Shown one piece after another: positions 37,265 through 45,504 of a DNA stretch of 64,000 nt; positions within the stretch are counted from its first letter, which is position 1, and each line of letters opens with the position of its first letter. The notes beneath the pieces were generated by a model. It did not search any database. It saw only the letters and a program-made list of their open reading frames with translations, and had not been told where the DNA came from. The stretch covers positions 434,001 through 498,000 of the forward strand of contig NZ_LS483254.1 in assembly GCF_900465355.1 (NCBI RefSeq), read 5' to 3'. The DNA is from Candidatus Bipolaricaulis anaerobius. Its GTDB lineage: Bacteria > Bipolaricaulota > Bipolaricaulia > Bipolaricaulales > Bipolaricaulaceae. Made by a program: the position numbers and the translations under genes.

Positions 37265-38124
37265 GAGGCGGGGCGTGGGTGACGGAAGAGCAGGCCCCCG
37301 GGGTTCGGTTCTCGCTGGCCGTGGTGGAGCCCATCCTCCACCTCCGCACCCCACACCAGGAGCTCGATCTGGCCCGGACCCACGCGCTGGGGCAGGTGCT
37401 CACCCTCGATGGGCGGATCATGGTTACGGAACGGGATGAGGCGTTCTACCACGAGATGCTCGTCCACCCTGCGCTCCTCGTCCACGATCGCCCGGAACGG
37501 GTCCTCGTCGTGGGCGGCGGTGACGGTGGCGCGTTGCGGGCGGTCCTCTCCCATCCCCCCGTCCGCGAGGTGACCCTGGTCGAGATCGACGCGGACGTGG
37601 TCGCCTGCTGCCGAGCCCATCTCGCGGCCGTTCACGGGGGCGCGTTCGACGATCCGCGTGTGCGGATCGTGATCTCGCCCGCTGAGGACCACGTGCCCTC
37701 CTATCGGGGATCGTTCGACGTGGTGCTCGTGGACTCCCCCGACCCGATTGGGCCGGGCCGCGCCCTGTTCGCGCCACGGTTTCTCGCCGCGTGCCGGGCG
37801 GCGCTGCGTCTGGGGGGAGTGGTCGCCCTGCAGGCGGGGCCCCCGTTCTACCAGCCCCAGGTCCTCCAAGGTGCGGTGGGCGACCTGCGGGGCCTGTTCC
37901 CCCAGGTCGCCCCCTACGTCGGGTTCGTCCCGAGCTACCCGTCGGGGATGTGGGCGTACGTCCTCGCCAGCGAGCGCGACCTCGGGGCAAGTGAGGGAGA
38001 CCTTGAGGAGCGGTTCCACGCGCGGGGCCTTCGCACGCGGTACTACACCCCGCGGGTTCATCGGGCGGCGTTCGTCCTCCCCCGGTTCGTGGAGGAGCTC
38101 GTCCGAGGCGCGGAGGGACGATGA
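37261..38124 (+). CDS. speE: Spermidine synthase-family aminopropyltransferase
   Basis: A 287-residue enzyme that moves the aminopropyl group from decarboxylated AdoMet to an amine. An N-terminal beta region (ILHLRTPHQELDLARTH, GQVLTLDGRIMVTERDEAFYHEML) is followed by the Rossmann motif RVLVVGGGDGGALRAVL (about 80-96), VEIDADVV, and the catalytic-site DSPDPIGPG near 160. Given the agmatine-producing pathway and the following ureohydrolase, the acceptor is likely agmatine (giving N1-aminopropylagmatine) rather than, or besides, putrescine. GTG 37261 overlaps the speD stop; GTG 37279 is an alternative. Confidence 0.92.
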   Translation: MRGGAWVTEEQAPGVRFSLAVVEPILHLRTPHQELDLARTHALGQVLTLDGRIMVTERDEAFYHEMLVHPALLVHDRPERVLVVGGGDGGALRAVLSHPPVREVTLVEIDADVVACCRAHLAAVHGGAFDDPRVRIVISPAEDHVPSYRGSFDVVLVDSPDPIGPGRALFAPRFLAACRAALRLGGVVALQAGPPFYQPQVLQGAVGDLRGLFPQVAPYVGFVPSYPSGMWAYVLASERDLGASEGDLEERFHARGLRTRYYTPRVHRAAFVLPRFVEELVRGAEGR

Positions 38125-38960
38125 TCGGGCCGCTGCGGTTCCTCGGGCTGGACACGCCGCTTGAACGGGCGCGGGTGGCGATCCTTGGGGTGCCCGTCGA
38201 GCGCACCGTGTCCTACCGCGGCGGGCCGGCGCAGGCCCCGACCGCGATCCGCGCTGCGTCGGACTCGATCGAGCTCTACTCGCACCTCTTCCGGTGCGAT
38301 CTCGCCCACGTCGGGGTGTGCGATCTCGGCGATGTGGATCCCCATGCGTCCCTGGCGGAGATGCTTCACGCCACGGAGGCCGAGGTGGGACGGATCCTTG
38401 ATCTCGGGAAGGGGATCGTCGTCCTGGGGGGGGAGCACACGGTGGCGCTCCCCGCGGTCCGCGCGGCGGCGGGCCGTGGTTCCGTCCAAGTGGTGGCGCT
38501 CGATGCCCACACCGACCTGCGTGAGGAGTACGGAGGGGAGGAGGTGGCCCACGCCACCGTGCTGCGGCGGGTGAGTGAGGTCGCGGCGCGCCTCGTGATC
38601 GTGGGGGCGCGCTCGTTCTTCGGGGAGGAGGTCGGAGAACCGTTCTTCGCCCCGCCGGAGGGGATTGCGGACCGGCTCTCTCCCCGCCTCCCCGTGTGGC
38701 TGACCCTCGATCTCGATGCCCTCGATCCCGCCCTGTGCCCCGGGGTGACGAACCCCGAACCGGGCGGGCTCACGTATGGGGACGTGATCGGGATCTTCCG
38801 CACCCTGGGTCGGTTCCGGGTGGTGGGGATGGACCTCGTCGAGCTCGCCCCGCCGTTTGACCCGTCCGGCGTGTCGGCGATCACCGCAGCCAAGCTTGTT
38901 CTGGAAGCGATCGCCGCGTTTTGGGGCCGTAGCGTAGGTGAGGACGCCCGCCGCGGCTGA
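38121..38960 (+). CDS. speB: Agmatinase/aminopropylagmatine ureohydrolase
   Basis: A 279-residue ureohydrolase with all manganese ligands: His106 (LGGEHTV), Asp128-His130-Asp132 (LDAHTDLREEYGG) and Asp197-Asp199 (LTLDLDALDP). GRLRVVGMDLVELAPPFDPS-type sequence closes the domain. It removes urea from agmatine or aminopropylagmatine to give putrescine or spermidine. The position right after speE (4-base overlap) makes the aminopropylagmatine route of Thermus attractive. It converges with pfkB, leaving a 4-base gap. Confidence 0.94.
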   Translation: MIGPLRFLGLDTPLERARVAILGVPVERTVSYRGGPAQAPTAIRAASDSIELYSHLFRCDLAHVGVCDLGDVDPHASLAEMLHATEAEVGRILDLGKGIVVLGGEHTVALPAVRAAAGRGSVQVVALDAHTDLREEYGGEEVAHATVLRRVSEVAARLVIVGARSFFGEEVGEPFFAPPEGIADRLSPRLPVWLTLDLDALDPALCPGVTNPEPGGLTYGDVIGIFRTLGRFRVVGMDLVELAPPFDPSGVSAITAAKLVLEAIAAFWGRSVGEDARRG

Positions 38961-38964
38961 CGGG

Positions 38965-39879
38965 CTAGGGGAGGGCCGGGCGAGCGAGGAGCTCCTGGAC
39001 CTCGGCGGCGGTGGGGAAGGAGAGCGGCCCCCCCTGCCGCGCGGCGGCGAGGGCCGCGGCGGCCGTGGCGAACCCCGCTGCCTCGTACGGCCCCCGCCCG
39101 CCGGCGAGCTTCACGGCCAACGCTGCCCGGAACGCGTCGGCCGCCCCGGTGGGATCCACCACGGGCAGGCTGTGGCCGGGGAAGCGGGTCGCGCCCGCCC
39201 CCTCGATCAGGTAGGCCCCATCCGGGCCAGCGGTGATCACCACGCTCCGCACCCCGCGGGTGAGGAGGGCCTGTCCAGCCCGGGCCGCCTCCTCGGGGCT
39301 GCTCCCCGCTGTCGGGGAGGCCAACGCCTCCCGGCTCCCGACGAGGAAGTCCACCCGCTCCCAGGGGAGCGAAAGATCGCGGGGCGGAATCGGGTGCAGG
39401 ACGACGATCGGCCGGGCGGGGGGGAGACCGGCGAGGAGGGAGACAAGCGCCGGGGCGGGGATGGCGAGGTCGAGGAGCACGGCATCCGCCTCTCGGATGG
39501 GGGGAAGGAACCGCGCAATGTACGCTTCGTCCACCCCTCCGTTCGCCCCCCCGGCCTGGGCGGCGAGGAACTGGCGGGTGGGCTCGATGAGGAGGAGCGA
39601 CGCGCCGGTGGGGTCCCGCACCGAGCGCTCCACGGCCGCGATCTCGACCCCTGCTCCGCGGAGGGAAGAGAGGATCTCGTCCCCGAACGGATCTGCTCCC
39701 ACGCGGCCGTACAGGGTGACCTCGGCCCCGAGGCGGGCCGCGGCGATCGCCTGCAGCGTCCCCGTCCCCCCGGGCTCGCGCCCAACGCCCCGACTGGGGA
39801 CCATCTCCCCAGGACGGGGAAGGCGGTCTACCTCCGCCACGAGGTGGATGCTGAGCGTCCCGAGCACGGCGATCTTCAC
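38965..39879 (-). CDS. PfkB/ribokinase-family sugar kinase
   Basis: A 304-residue kinase starting (GTG 39879) VKIAVLGTLSIHLVAEVDRL. The N-terminal PfkB signature region is GGTGTLQAIAAARLGAEVTLYGRVG, and the C-terminal catalytic segment is LPVVDPTGAADAFRAALAVK with the base Asp. The anion-hole motif reads GAAD, where GAGD is almost universal. The substrate could be a nucleoside, ribose or fructose derivative. It is the last gene of the hydrogenase transcription unit and overlaps the beta-CASP gene stop as GTGA. Confidence 0.88.
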   Translation of the reverse strand: MKIAVLGTLSIHLVAEVDRLPRPGEMVPSRGVGREPGGTGTLQAIAAARLGAEVTLYGRVGADPFGDEILSSLRGAGVEIAAVERSVRDPTGASLLLIEPTRQFLAAQAGGANGGVDEAYIARFLPPIREADAVLLDLAIPAPALVSLLAGLPPARPIVVLHPIPPRDLSLPWERVDFLVGSREALASPTAGSSPEEAARAGQALLTRGVRSVVITAGPDGAYLIEGAGATRFPGHSLPVVDPTGAADAFRAALAVKLAGGRGPYEAAGFATAAAALAAARQGGPLSFPTAAEVQELLARPALP

Positions 39880-41204
39880 AACGGGACCGTCTCGTGCCAA
39901 TCCGCGATGTGTGTCCGGCAGCCCGCAGACGCGAGCCGCGCGGCGAGGGAGTCGAACGCGGGGGGCTCCCCATGGACGAGGAACACCTCGCGCGGATCGG
40001 CATGAAGCGTCCAATCGACGAGGATCGGGAGGTCAGCGTGGGCGGACAGGCCCTCGATCTTGTGGACCGAGGCCCGCACCGGGACGATCGAGCCCAGGAT
40101 CTCGACCCGCGATGCCCCGTCCGCGATCTCCCGTCCGAGGGTCCCCATCGCCTGGTAGCCCACGAACACGAGGGCTGACTCCGGGCGGGGGAGGTTATCG
40201 CGGAGGTGGTAGAGGACGCGTCCCCCCGTGCACATCCCCGATCCGGCGATGATGATCGCTCCCGAGTCCTCTCCGATCTTCTTCGACGCCTGTCGGGTGA
40301 GGGTGTACTCGAGGAGCTCGAAGTCGAACGGATCCTCGCGCCTCTGGAACAAGCGCCGGGCGGGGGACGGGAACCGCTCCGAGTACCGCTCGAAGATCCG
40401 CGTCGCCTGCGTGGCGAGGGGGGAATCGAGGTAGATCGGGCAGCTTGGGATTCTTCGCTCCTGCCACAGTCGGAAGAGGAGGTAGAGGACCTCCTGGGTC
40501 CGTTCGAGGGCGAACGAGGGGATGACGACGTTCCCGCCGGCGGCGAGGGCATCCACGATCGCGTCGCGGAGCTCCGCCACCGACGCTTCAAGGGGAGGAT
40601 GTTCCCGATTGCCGTACGTGGACTCCAGCACCACGATGTCGGCCTTGGGTGGGTAGGATGGGTCCTCGACGAGGGGCTTGCCGCGGTTGCCGAGATCGCC
40701 CGAGAACACGACCGTCTTCCCCTCCGCGTGGAGCTCCACAAACGCCGCCCCCAGGATGTGGCCCGCATCATGGAACCGGAGGCGGACATCCCCGTTCAGG
40801 GCGATCTCCTCCCCGTACTCGAGCTGGGTCCCAAAGAGGTCGAGGGAGGCGAGGGCGTCGGCCGCGGTGTAGAGGGCGTCCTCTCCTTCTTCTTCTTGGA
40901 TCCGGGCGGCGTCCATGAGCATCGCGTGGGCGATGTCCCGCGTCGGCCGGGTGCAGATCCCACGGCCGCGGAACCCCTCCCGGAACAGACGCGGGACGAG
41001 GCCGAGGTGGTCGAGGTGGCCATGGGTGAGGACGAGCCAGTCCACTCCCTTAGGGTCGAATGGGAACGGGGCTGTGTTGCGGGCCTCGAGCTCCGGGGGC
41101 CCCTGGAACATCCCGCAGTCGATGAGGATCCTCAGGTCTCCTACCTCGAGGTGGAAGCACGAACCCGTCACCGTGCCTGCCGCTCCGGCGAACGTCAGCT
41201 TCAT
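39876..41204 (-). CDS. MBL/beta-CASP RNA nuclease (CPSF/YSH1-like)
   Basis: At 442 residues this matches bacterial CPSF-type nucleases. It has MKLTFAGAAGTVTGSCFHLE, the zinc signature LTHGHLDHLG (about 79-88), the His in HDAGHILGAAF, the Asp in FSGDLGNRG, beta-CASP motif A-like ESTYGNREH, IIIAGSGMCTGGR, and the final His in SAHADLPILVDW and LVHGEPPAFDSL. It probably cleaves or trims RNA. It follows the diaphorase gene by 10 bases at the end of the hydrogenase operon, where no RNA role is obvious. It belongs to a different branch from the RNase J-like protein at 16.5-18.1 kb. Confidence 0.93.
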   Translation of the reverse strand: MKLTFAGAAGTVTGSCFHLEVGDLRILIDCGMFQGPPELEARNTAPFPFDPKGVDWLVLTHGHLDHLGLVPRLFREGFRGRGICTRPTRDIAHAMLMDAARIQEEEGEDALYTAADALASLDLFGTQLEYGEEIALNGDVRLRFHDAGHILGAAFVELHAEGKTVVFSGDLGNRGKPLVEDPSYPPKADIVVLESTYGNREHPPLEASVAELRDAIVDALAAGGNVVIPSFALERTQEVLYLLFRLWQERRIPSCPIYLDSPLATQATRIFERYSERFPSPARRLFQRREDPFDFELLEYTLTRQASKKIGEDSGAIIIAGSGMCTGGRVLYHLRDNLPRPESALVFVGYQAMGTLGREIADGASRVEILGSIVPVRASVHKIEGLSAHADLPILVDWTLHADPREVFLVHGEPPAFDSLAARLASAGCRTHIADWHETVPL

Positions 41205-41214
41205 CGCGCCCTCG

Positions 41215-42834
41215 TCAGTGGGAACCCCGGGCGTGGACCGTGGCCTGACACCGCGGGCACGTGGCGCTGGTGAGATGGGCGTCGAACTCCTCCCGGAACC
41301 CGACGAGGGCGCTGCGCACGGGAAGGGCCACCGATTGCCCGAGGGGGCACAGGGAAGCGGCCCGCATCGCGTCCACGATCCGCACCATCTGGTCGAGCGT
41401 CCCCCCGTCCGCTGTCCCCGCCTGGAGGGAGGAGATCAACCGCACCAGGACGTCGGTCCCGCTCCGGCAGGGGGCGCACTGGCCGCACGACTCGTGGCGG
41501 AAGAACCGCAGCACGCTCGCCAGCATGTCCACCATGCAGGCCGACTCGTCCAGCACGAGCACCGCCCCCGACCCGAGGGCGGCGGCCCGCTCGGCCAACG
41601 CGTCGAAGTCGAGGCGGACATCGAGCTCGCGCGGGGGGAGGAACGCCCCCGCCGCCCCGCCGATGAGGACGCCGTGGAGGGTCCGGCCGGGGAGGAGCCC
41701 CCCTCCCAGTTCGTAGATGAGGGTGCGGAGGGTGGTCCCCATCTCCACCTCGACCAACCCGGGGTAGCAGACGTTCCCGAGGATCGTGTACACCTTCGTC
41801 CCGGGGCAGCCGGGGGTGCCGAGGGTGCGGTACCATGCCGGGCCGCGGCGGATGATGTCCGGGACGTTCGCCAACGTCTCGACGTTGTTCACGACGGTCG
41901 GCTTCCCCCACAGCCCGTAGGTGACGGGGTAGGGGGGACGGATGCGCGGCCAGCCCCGCTTCCCCTCCAGGGACTCCAGGAGCGCTGTCTCCTCGCCGCA
42001 CACGTAGGCGCCCGCCCCGGGGCGGACCTCGACCCGAAACGAGAAGTCCGTATCGAACACGCGCTCCCCCAGGACCCCCAATGCCTCCGCATCCGCGATT
42101 GCCCGCTCGAGGCGGGCGATGGAAAGCCGGTACTCGCCGCGGACGTAGATGATGCCGACGTGGGCCCCCACCGCGTACCCAGCGATCGCCATCGCCTCAA
42201 GCAGCCGGTGCGGGTCGCCCTCCAGGATGAGGCGGTCCTTGAACGTGCCCGGCTCTCCCTCGTCGGCGTTGCACACCACGTACCGTTCCCGATCGGAGGC
42301 GGTGCGGACCGCGGACCACTTGATCCCCGTCGGGAAGCCGGCCCCGCCGCGCCCTCGCAGCCCGGAGCGCTTCACGAGGTCGAGGACGTCGTCGGGCGAC
42401 AGCACGGTGACGGCCCTCCCCAGCGCCTCGTACCCCCCGGTGGCGATGTATTCCTCGATCCGCTCCGGGTTGATGGCCCCGCAGTTGGAGAGGACAACCC
42501 GCGTCTGGCGGCCGAGCACGTCCGCCGGCCGCGCCACCGGGGCCATCGTCGGGAGGCGTAACCTCGCCACGGGGCGGCCCTTGAGGAGGTGCTCCTCCGC
42601 GATCGGGCGCGCGTCGGCCGGCGTGACGCCGGCGTAGTACACCCCGTCCGGCTGCACGGCGAGCACGACCCCGTGCCCGGAGATCCCGAGTGACCCCGTC
42701 TCCACCACCTGGACCTCGCCCTCCAGGCCGAGGTCGGCGATCGCCGCGCGCAACGCAAGGATGACCTCCTCCACGCCCGCCAACCGGGCCTCGTCGTCCA
42801 CCCCCACGAGGACGTGCGCTCGGGCGAGGCTCAT
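41215..42834 (-). CDS. NuoF/HndC-like flavoprotein subunit, reduced second copy
   Basis: A 539-residue diaphorase subunit. FMN and NADH sites are intact (RGRGGAGFPTGIKW, CNADEGEPGTFKDR, GAYVCGEETALLESLEGKRG), and the N3-type [4Fe-4S] Cys are in ESCGQCAPCRSG plus a later Cys near ASLCPLGQS. The N-terminal thioredoxin-like domain has lost its cluster: the motif that reads ETGCMGPC in the paralogue 1.2 kb upstream reads ETGSLGIS here. The C-terminal double ferredoxin domain is replaced by a short CPRCQ tail. It could serve as a second NAD(P)H entry or a structural flavin module. The start overlaps the NuoE gene. Confidence 0.9.
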   Translation of the reverse strand: MSLARAHVLVGVDDEARLAGVEEVILALRAAIADLGLEGEVQVVETGSLGISGHGVVLAVQPDGVYYAGVTPADARPIAEEHLLKGRPVARLRLPTMAPVARPADVLGRQTRVVLSNCGAINPERIEEYIATGGYEALGRAVTVLSPDDVLDLVKRSGLRGRGGAGFPTGIKWSAVRTASDRERYVVCNADEGEPGTFKDRLILEGDPHRLLEAMAIAGYAVGAHVGIIYVRGEYRLSIARLERAIADAEALGVLGERVFDTDFSFRVEVRPGAGAYVCGEETALLESLEGKRGWPRIRPPYPVTYGLWGKPTVVNNVETLANVPDIIRRGPAWYRTLGTPGCPGTKVYTILGNVCYPGLVEVEMGTTLRTLIYELGGGLLPGRTLHGVLIGGAAGAFLPPRELDVRLDFDALAERAAALGSGAVLVLDESACMVDMLASVLRFFRHESCGQCAPCRSGTDVLVRLISSLQAGTADGGTLDQMVRIVDAMRAASLCPLGQSVALPVRSALVGFREEFDAHLTSATCPRCQATVHARGSH

Positions 42835-43304
42835 CGCTCCCCCCGGTACCGGGCCAGCGTCTCCCGCACCCGCGCCGGGGTGAGGTTCCCCACGACCTCA
42901 TCGTCCACCATCATCACCGGCGCCACCCCGCACGCCCCGAGGCAGCTCGTCAGTTCGAGCGTGAAAAGGCCATCGGGCGTGGTCTCCCCGATGTCCACCC
43001 CGAGGACCCGCCGCAGCTCGGCGAGGGCCGACCATGCTCCGGCGAGGTGACAGTTCGGTGATTCGCACAGCCGGACGATGTGCCGCCCCCGCGGGCGGAG
43101 GCTGAACATGGAGTAGAACGTGGCCGCGTCACGGACGGCCGACAGGGGGAGCCCGACGTGGGACGCCGCGAGGGCCAAGTCATCGGGGGTCAAGCAGTTC
43201 CCCGCGTTCGCCGTCTGGAGGTCGTGGAGGAGGGCGAGGAGGGCCGAAGGCGAGCGCGGGTGACGGCTGGCGATCGCGTCCTTCGTTAGCGTCTCTTCCT
43301 TCAT
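42831..43304 (-). CDS. NuoE/HndA-like [2Fe-2S] subunit, second copy
   Basis: A 157-residue thioredoxin-fold subunit paired with the NuoF copy after it. An N-terminal helical bundle (SALLALLHDLQTANAGN) is followed by VGLPLSAVRDAATFYSMF and the four cluster cysteines in LCESPNCHLAG and CLGACGVAPVMMVDD. It transfers electrons near the flavin in Complex I-like and bifurcating hydrogenases. The start ATG 43304 has AAGGAGC upstream and lies inside the tail of the preceding NuoF gene. Confidence 0.92.
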   Translation of the reverse strand: MKEETLTKDAIASRHPRSPSALLALLHDLQTANAGNCLTPDDLALAASHVGLPLSAVRDAATFYSMFSLRPRGRHIVRLCESPNCHLAGAWSALAELRRVLGVDIGETTPDGLFTLELTSCLGACGVAPVMMVDDEVVGNLTPARVRETLARYRGER

Positions 43305-45079
43305 CGGGGCTCCTTCTTCACCGCGCCGAACGGGCACGCATCGAAGCATGCCCCACAGCGGATGCAGAGCTCGTCAGCGATCCGGTACGGGGCCTTCCCC
43401 GCCGTCCCCTGGGCGGCCCCGGTGGGACAGGCGCGGCGGCAGGCATCGCAGCCGCGGCATGCTTCGGGGACGACCACGTACCGCACGAGGTTGGGGCACA
43501 CCCCGGCTGGGCAGGACCGGTCCCGAATGTGGGCCAGGTATTCCTCGGGGAAGTAGCGGAGGGTGGACAGGACAGGATTGGGCGCCGTCTGGCCGAGCGC
43601 GCAGAGGGACGCGTTCTTCATCATGTCCCCGATCTCGGTGAGTCGCACCAGGTCCTGCTCCGTTCCCTCGCCGGCGACGATCCGGTTGAGGATGGCGAGC
43701 ATCATCTGCGTTCCCACCCGGCAGGGGACGCACTTGCCGCATGACTCGTCGGCGGTGAACTCGAGGAAGAACCGCGCCATGTTCACCATGCACGTCGCGT
43801 CGTCGAGGACGATCACGCCGCCTGACCCCATGATCGCCCCGTGGCGGGACAAGGAGTCGTAGTCCACCGGGATGTCGAGGAGGGAGGCGGGGAGACAGCC
43901 TCCGGATGGTCCGCCGATCTGGACAGCCTTGAACTCCCGCCCGGCGGGGACCCCACCCCCGATGTCGAACACGAGCTCGCGGAGGGTGATCCCCATTGGG
44001 ACCTCGACGAGGCCCGTATTGCGTACCTTGCCGGCGAGGGCGAACACCTTCGTCCCCTTGCTCTTCTCCGTCCCGACGGCGGCGAACGCCGCCGGCCCTC
44101 CCAGGACGATGTGGCGCACGTTGGCGAACGTCTCCACGTTGTTGATGAGGGTGGGCTTCCCCCACAGGCCGTGGGTCGCTGGGTAAGGGGGCCGCGGCCG
44201 GGGCTCGCCCCGCCGGCCCTCGATCGAGGCCATGAGGGCTGTCTCCTCTCCACACACGAACGCCCCTGCCCCCATGCGGAGCTCGATGTCGAACGAGAAG
44301 TCGCTCTCGAAGATCTGCGCCCCGAGGAGCCCCAGCTTGCGGGCCTGGGCGAGCGCCACCTCCAGCCGCCGGATGGCGAGGGGGTACTCCGCCCGGACGT
44401 AGACGTAGCCCCGGCTTGCCCCCACGGTGTAGGCGGCGATCGCCATCCCCTCCAGGACTGAATGGGGGTCCCCTTCGAGGATCGCCCGGTCCATGAACGC
44501 CCCCGGGTCGCCCTCGTCAGCGTTGCAGATCACGTACTTCGTGTCCCCGGCCGCCGCCCGCACGAGCTCCCACTTCGTCCCAGTCGGGAACCCCGCCCCC
44601 CCCCGGCCGCGCAACCCGGACTGCTTGACGGCGGCGATCACCTCGGCGGGGTCCAGCGTAACGACCTTCCCCAACGCCTCGTACCCCCCGGTGGCGATGT
44701 ACTCCTCGATCTTCTCCGGGTCGATCGTGCCACAGTTGCGGAGGACGAGCTTCATCTGGCGGGAAAAGAACGGGATCTCCTGGGGCTGGGGGGCTCCCTC
44801 TGTCCAGAGGAGCCTCCGCACCGGGCGGCCCTTCAGGAAGTGCTCGCTCACGATCTCCGCCGCGTCGTCCGGCTTCACCCGCACGTAGAACGTCCCCTCC
44901 GGGTACACGAGGAGGACTGGTCCCAGTTCGCACGGCCCCATGCAGCCCGTCTCCACGATCTGCACCTCGGACAGGAGGTCGTGCGAGCCGAGCTCATCGA
45001 GGAGGGCTCGCTTCACCTGATCGCTCCCCGACGACTGACAGGCGGTCCCCGAGCAGAGGAGGACCTGGATGCGCCTCAT
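43301..45079 (-). CDS. NuoF/HydB-type flavoprotein with ferredoxin tail
   Basis: A 592-residue bifurcation-type subunit. The N-terminal thioredoxin-like [2Fe-2S] domain uses Cys 9, 14, 46 and 50 (LLCSGTACQSSG, ETGCMGPC). The FMN/NADH core follows (RGRGGAGFPTGTKW, CNADEGDPGAFMDR, GAFVCGEETALMASIEGRRG), then N3 cysteines ESCGKCVPCRVG. The C-terminus carries two [4Fe-4S] motifs, CRGCDACRRACP and CIRCGACFDACP. This full set is characteristic of HydB in electron-bifurcating hydrogenases, where FMN splits electrons between NAD(H) and ferredoxin. The start overlaps the maturation protease stop. Confidence 0.93.
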   Translation of the reverse strand: MRRIQVLLCSGTACQSSGSDQVKRALLDELGSHDLLSEVQIVETGCMGPCELGPVLLVYPEGTFYVRVKPDDAAEIVSEHFLKGRPVRRLLWTEGAPQPQEIPFFSRQMKLVLRNCGTIDPEKIEEYIATGGYEALGKVVTLDPAEVIAAVKQSGLRGRGGAGFPTGTKWELVRAAAGDTKYVICNADEGDPGAFMDRAILEGDPHSVLEGMAIAAYTVGASRGYVYVRAEYPLAIRRLEVALAQARKLGLLGAQIFESDFSFDIELRMGAGAFVCGEETALMASIEGRRGEPRPRPPYPATHGLWGKPTLINNVETFANVRHIVLGGPAAFAAVGTEKSKGTKVFALAGKVRNTGLVEVPMGITLRELVFDIGGGVPAGREFKAVQIGGPSGGCLPASLLDIPVDYDSLSRHGAIMGSGGVIVLDDATCMVNMARFFLEFTADESCGKCVPCRVGTQMMLAILNRIVAGEGTEQDLVRLTEIGDMMKNASLCALGQTAPNPVLSTLRYFPEEYLAHIRDRSCPAGVCPNLVRYVVVPEACRGCDACRRACPTGAAQGTAGKAPYRIADELCIRCGACFDACPFGAVKKEPR

Positions 45080-45504
45080 GGGTTCCCCCTTTCCCCGAGG
45101 TACGCCCGCAATCGGCCCACCAAGGCCTCTGCGGCCCGCCGCGTGCGGGGGGACAACCCCTCCCCGAGCGACAGGTCGCGCGCGGGCACGGTCGCCAGCC
45201 ACGCCAGAGGAGCGTGGCCGAACAGGTGCTCTGCCCACGCGAGGAGGCCGCGGGGCGTGAAGGCATGGGTCAGGGCGGGGCGATCCCCAGGGCGGACCCG
45301 TTCCCACCGCACCGGGCCCGCGCCGACCCGGGCGTCCACGAAGATCACGAGGTCGGCGACCGCCACTTGCGGGATCAGTTCTGGAACGAGGTCCTGAGCT
45401 CCCATCACCTTGACGTCGTCCGTATTGTGGAGGCGGCTGGCCACCCACAGCCCCGCGCCGTCGTCCCTCCGCAAGGGGTGGCCAAGGCCAATGATGAGGA
45501 TCAT
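45076..45504 (-). CDS. NiFe-hydrogenase maturation protease (HyaD/HoxW-like)
   Basis: A 142-residue endopeptidase that trims the C-terminal tail of the large subunit after nickel insertion. [22 protein letters not shown] holds the first nickel-sensing acid (the Asp of RRDD), [13 protein letters not shown] the second Asp, and the His near ALTHAFTP may complete the site. It is encoded right after its presumed substrate HoxH with an ATGA overlap. Confidence 0.92.
   Translation of the reverse strand: MILIIGLGHPLRRDDGAGLWVASRLHNTDDVKVMGAQDLVPELIPQVAVADLVIFVDARVGAGPVRWERVRPGDRPALTHAFTPRGLLAWAEHLFGHAPLAWLATVPARDLSLGEGLSPRTRRAAEALVGRLRAYLGERGNP

Noticed and set aside
38366-40789. 807-codon minus-strand frame across speB, pfkB and the nuclease
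   Set aside because: It overlaps real genes in another frame and its Ser/Arg-rich composition is typical of shadow frames in high-GC DNA.
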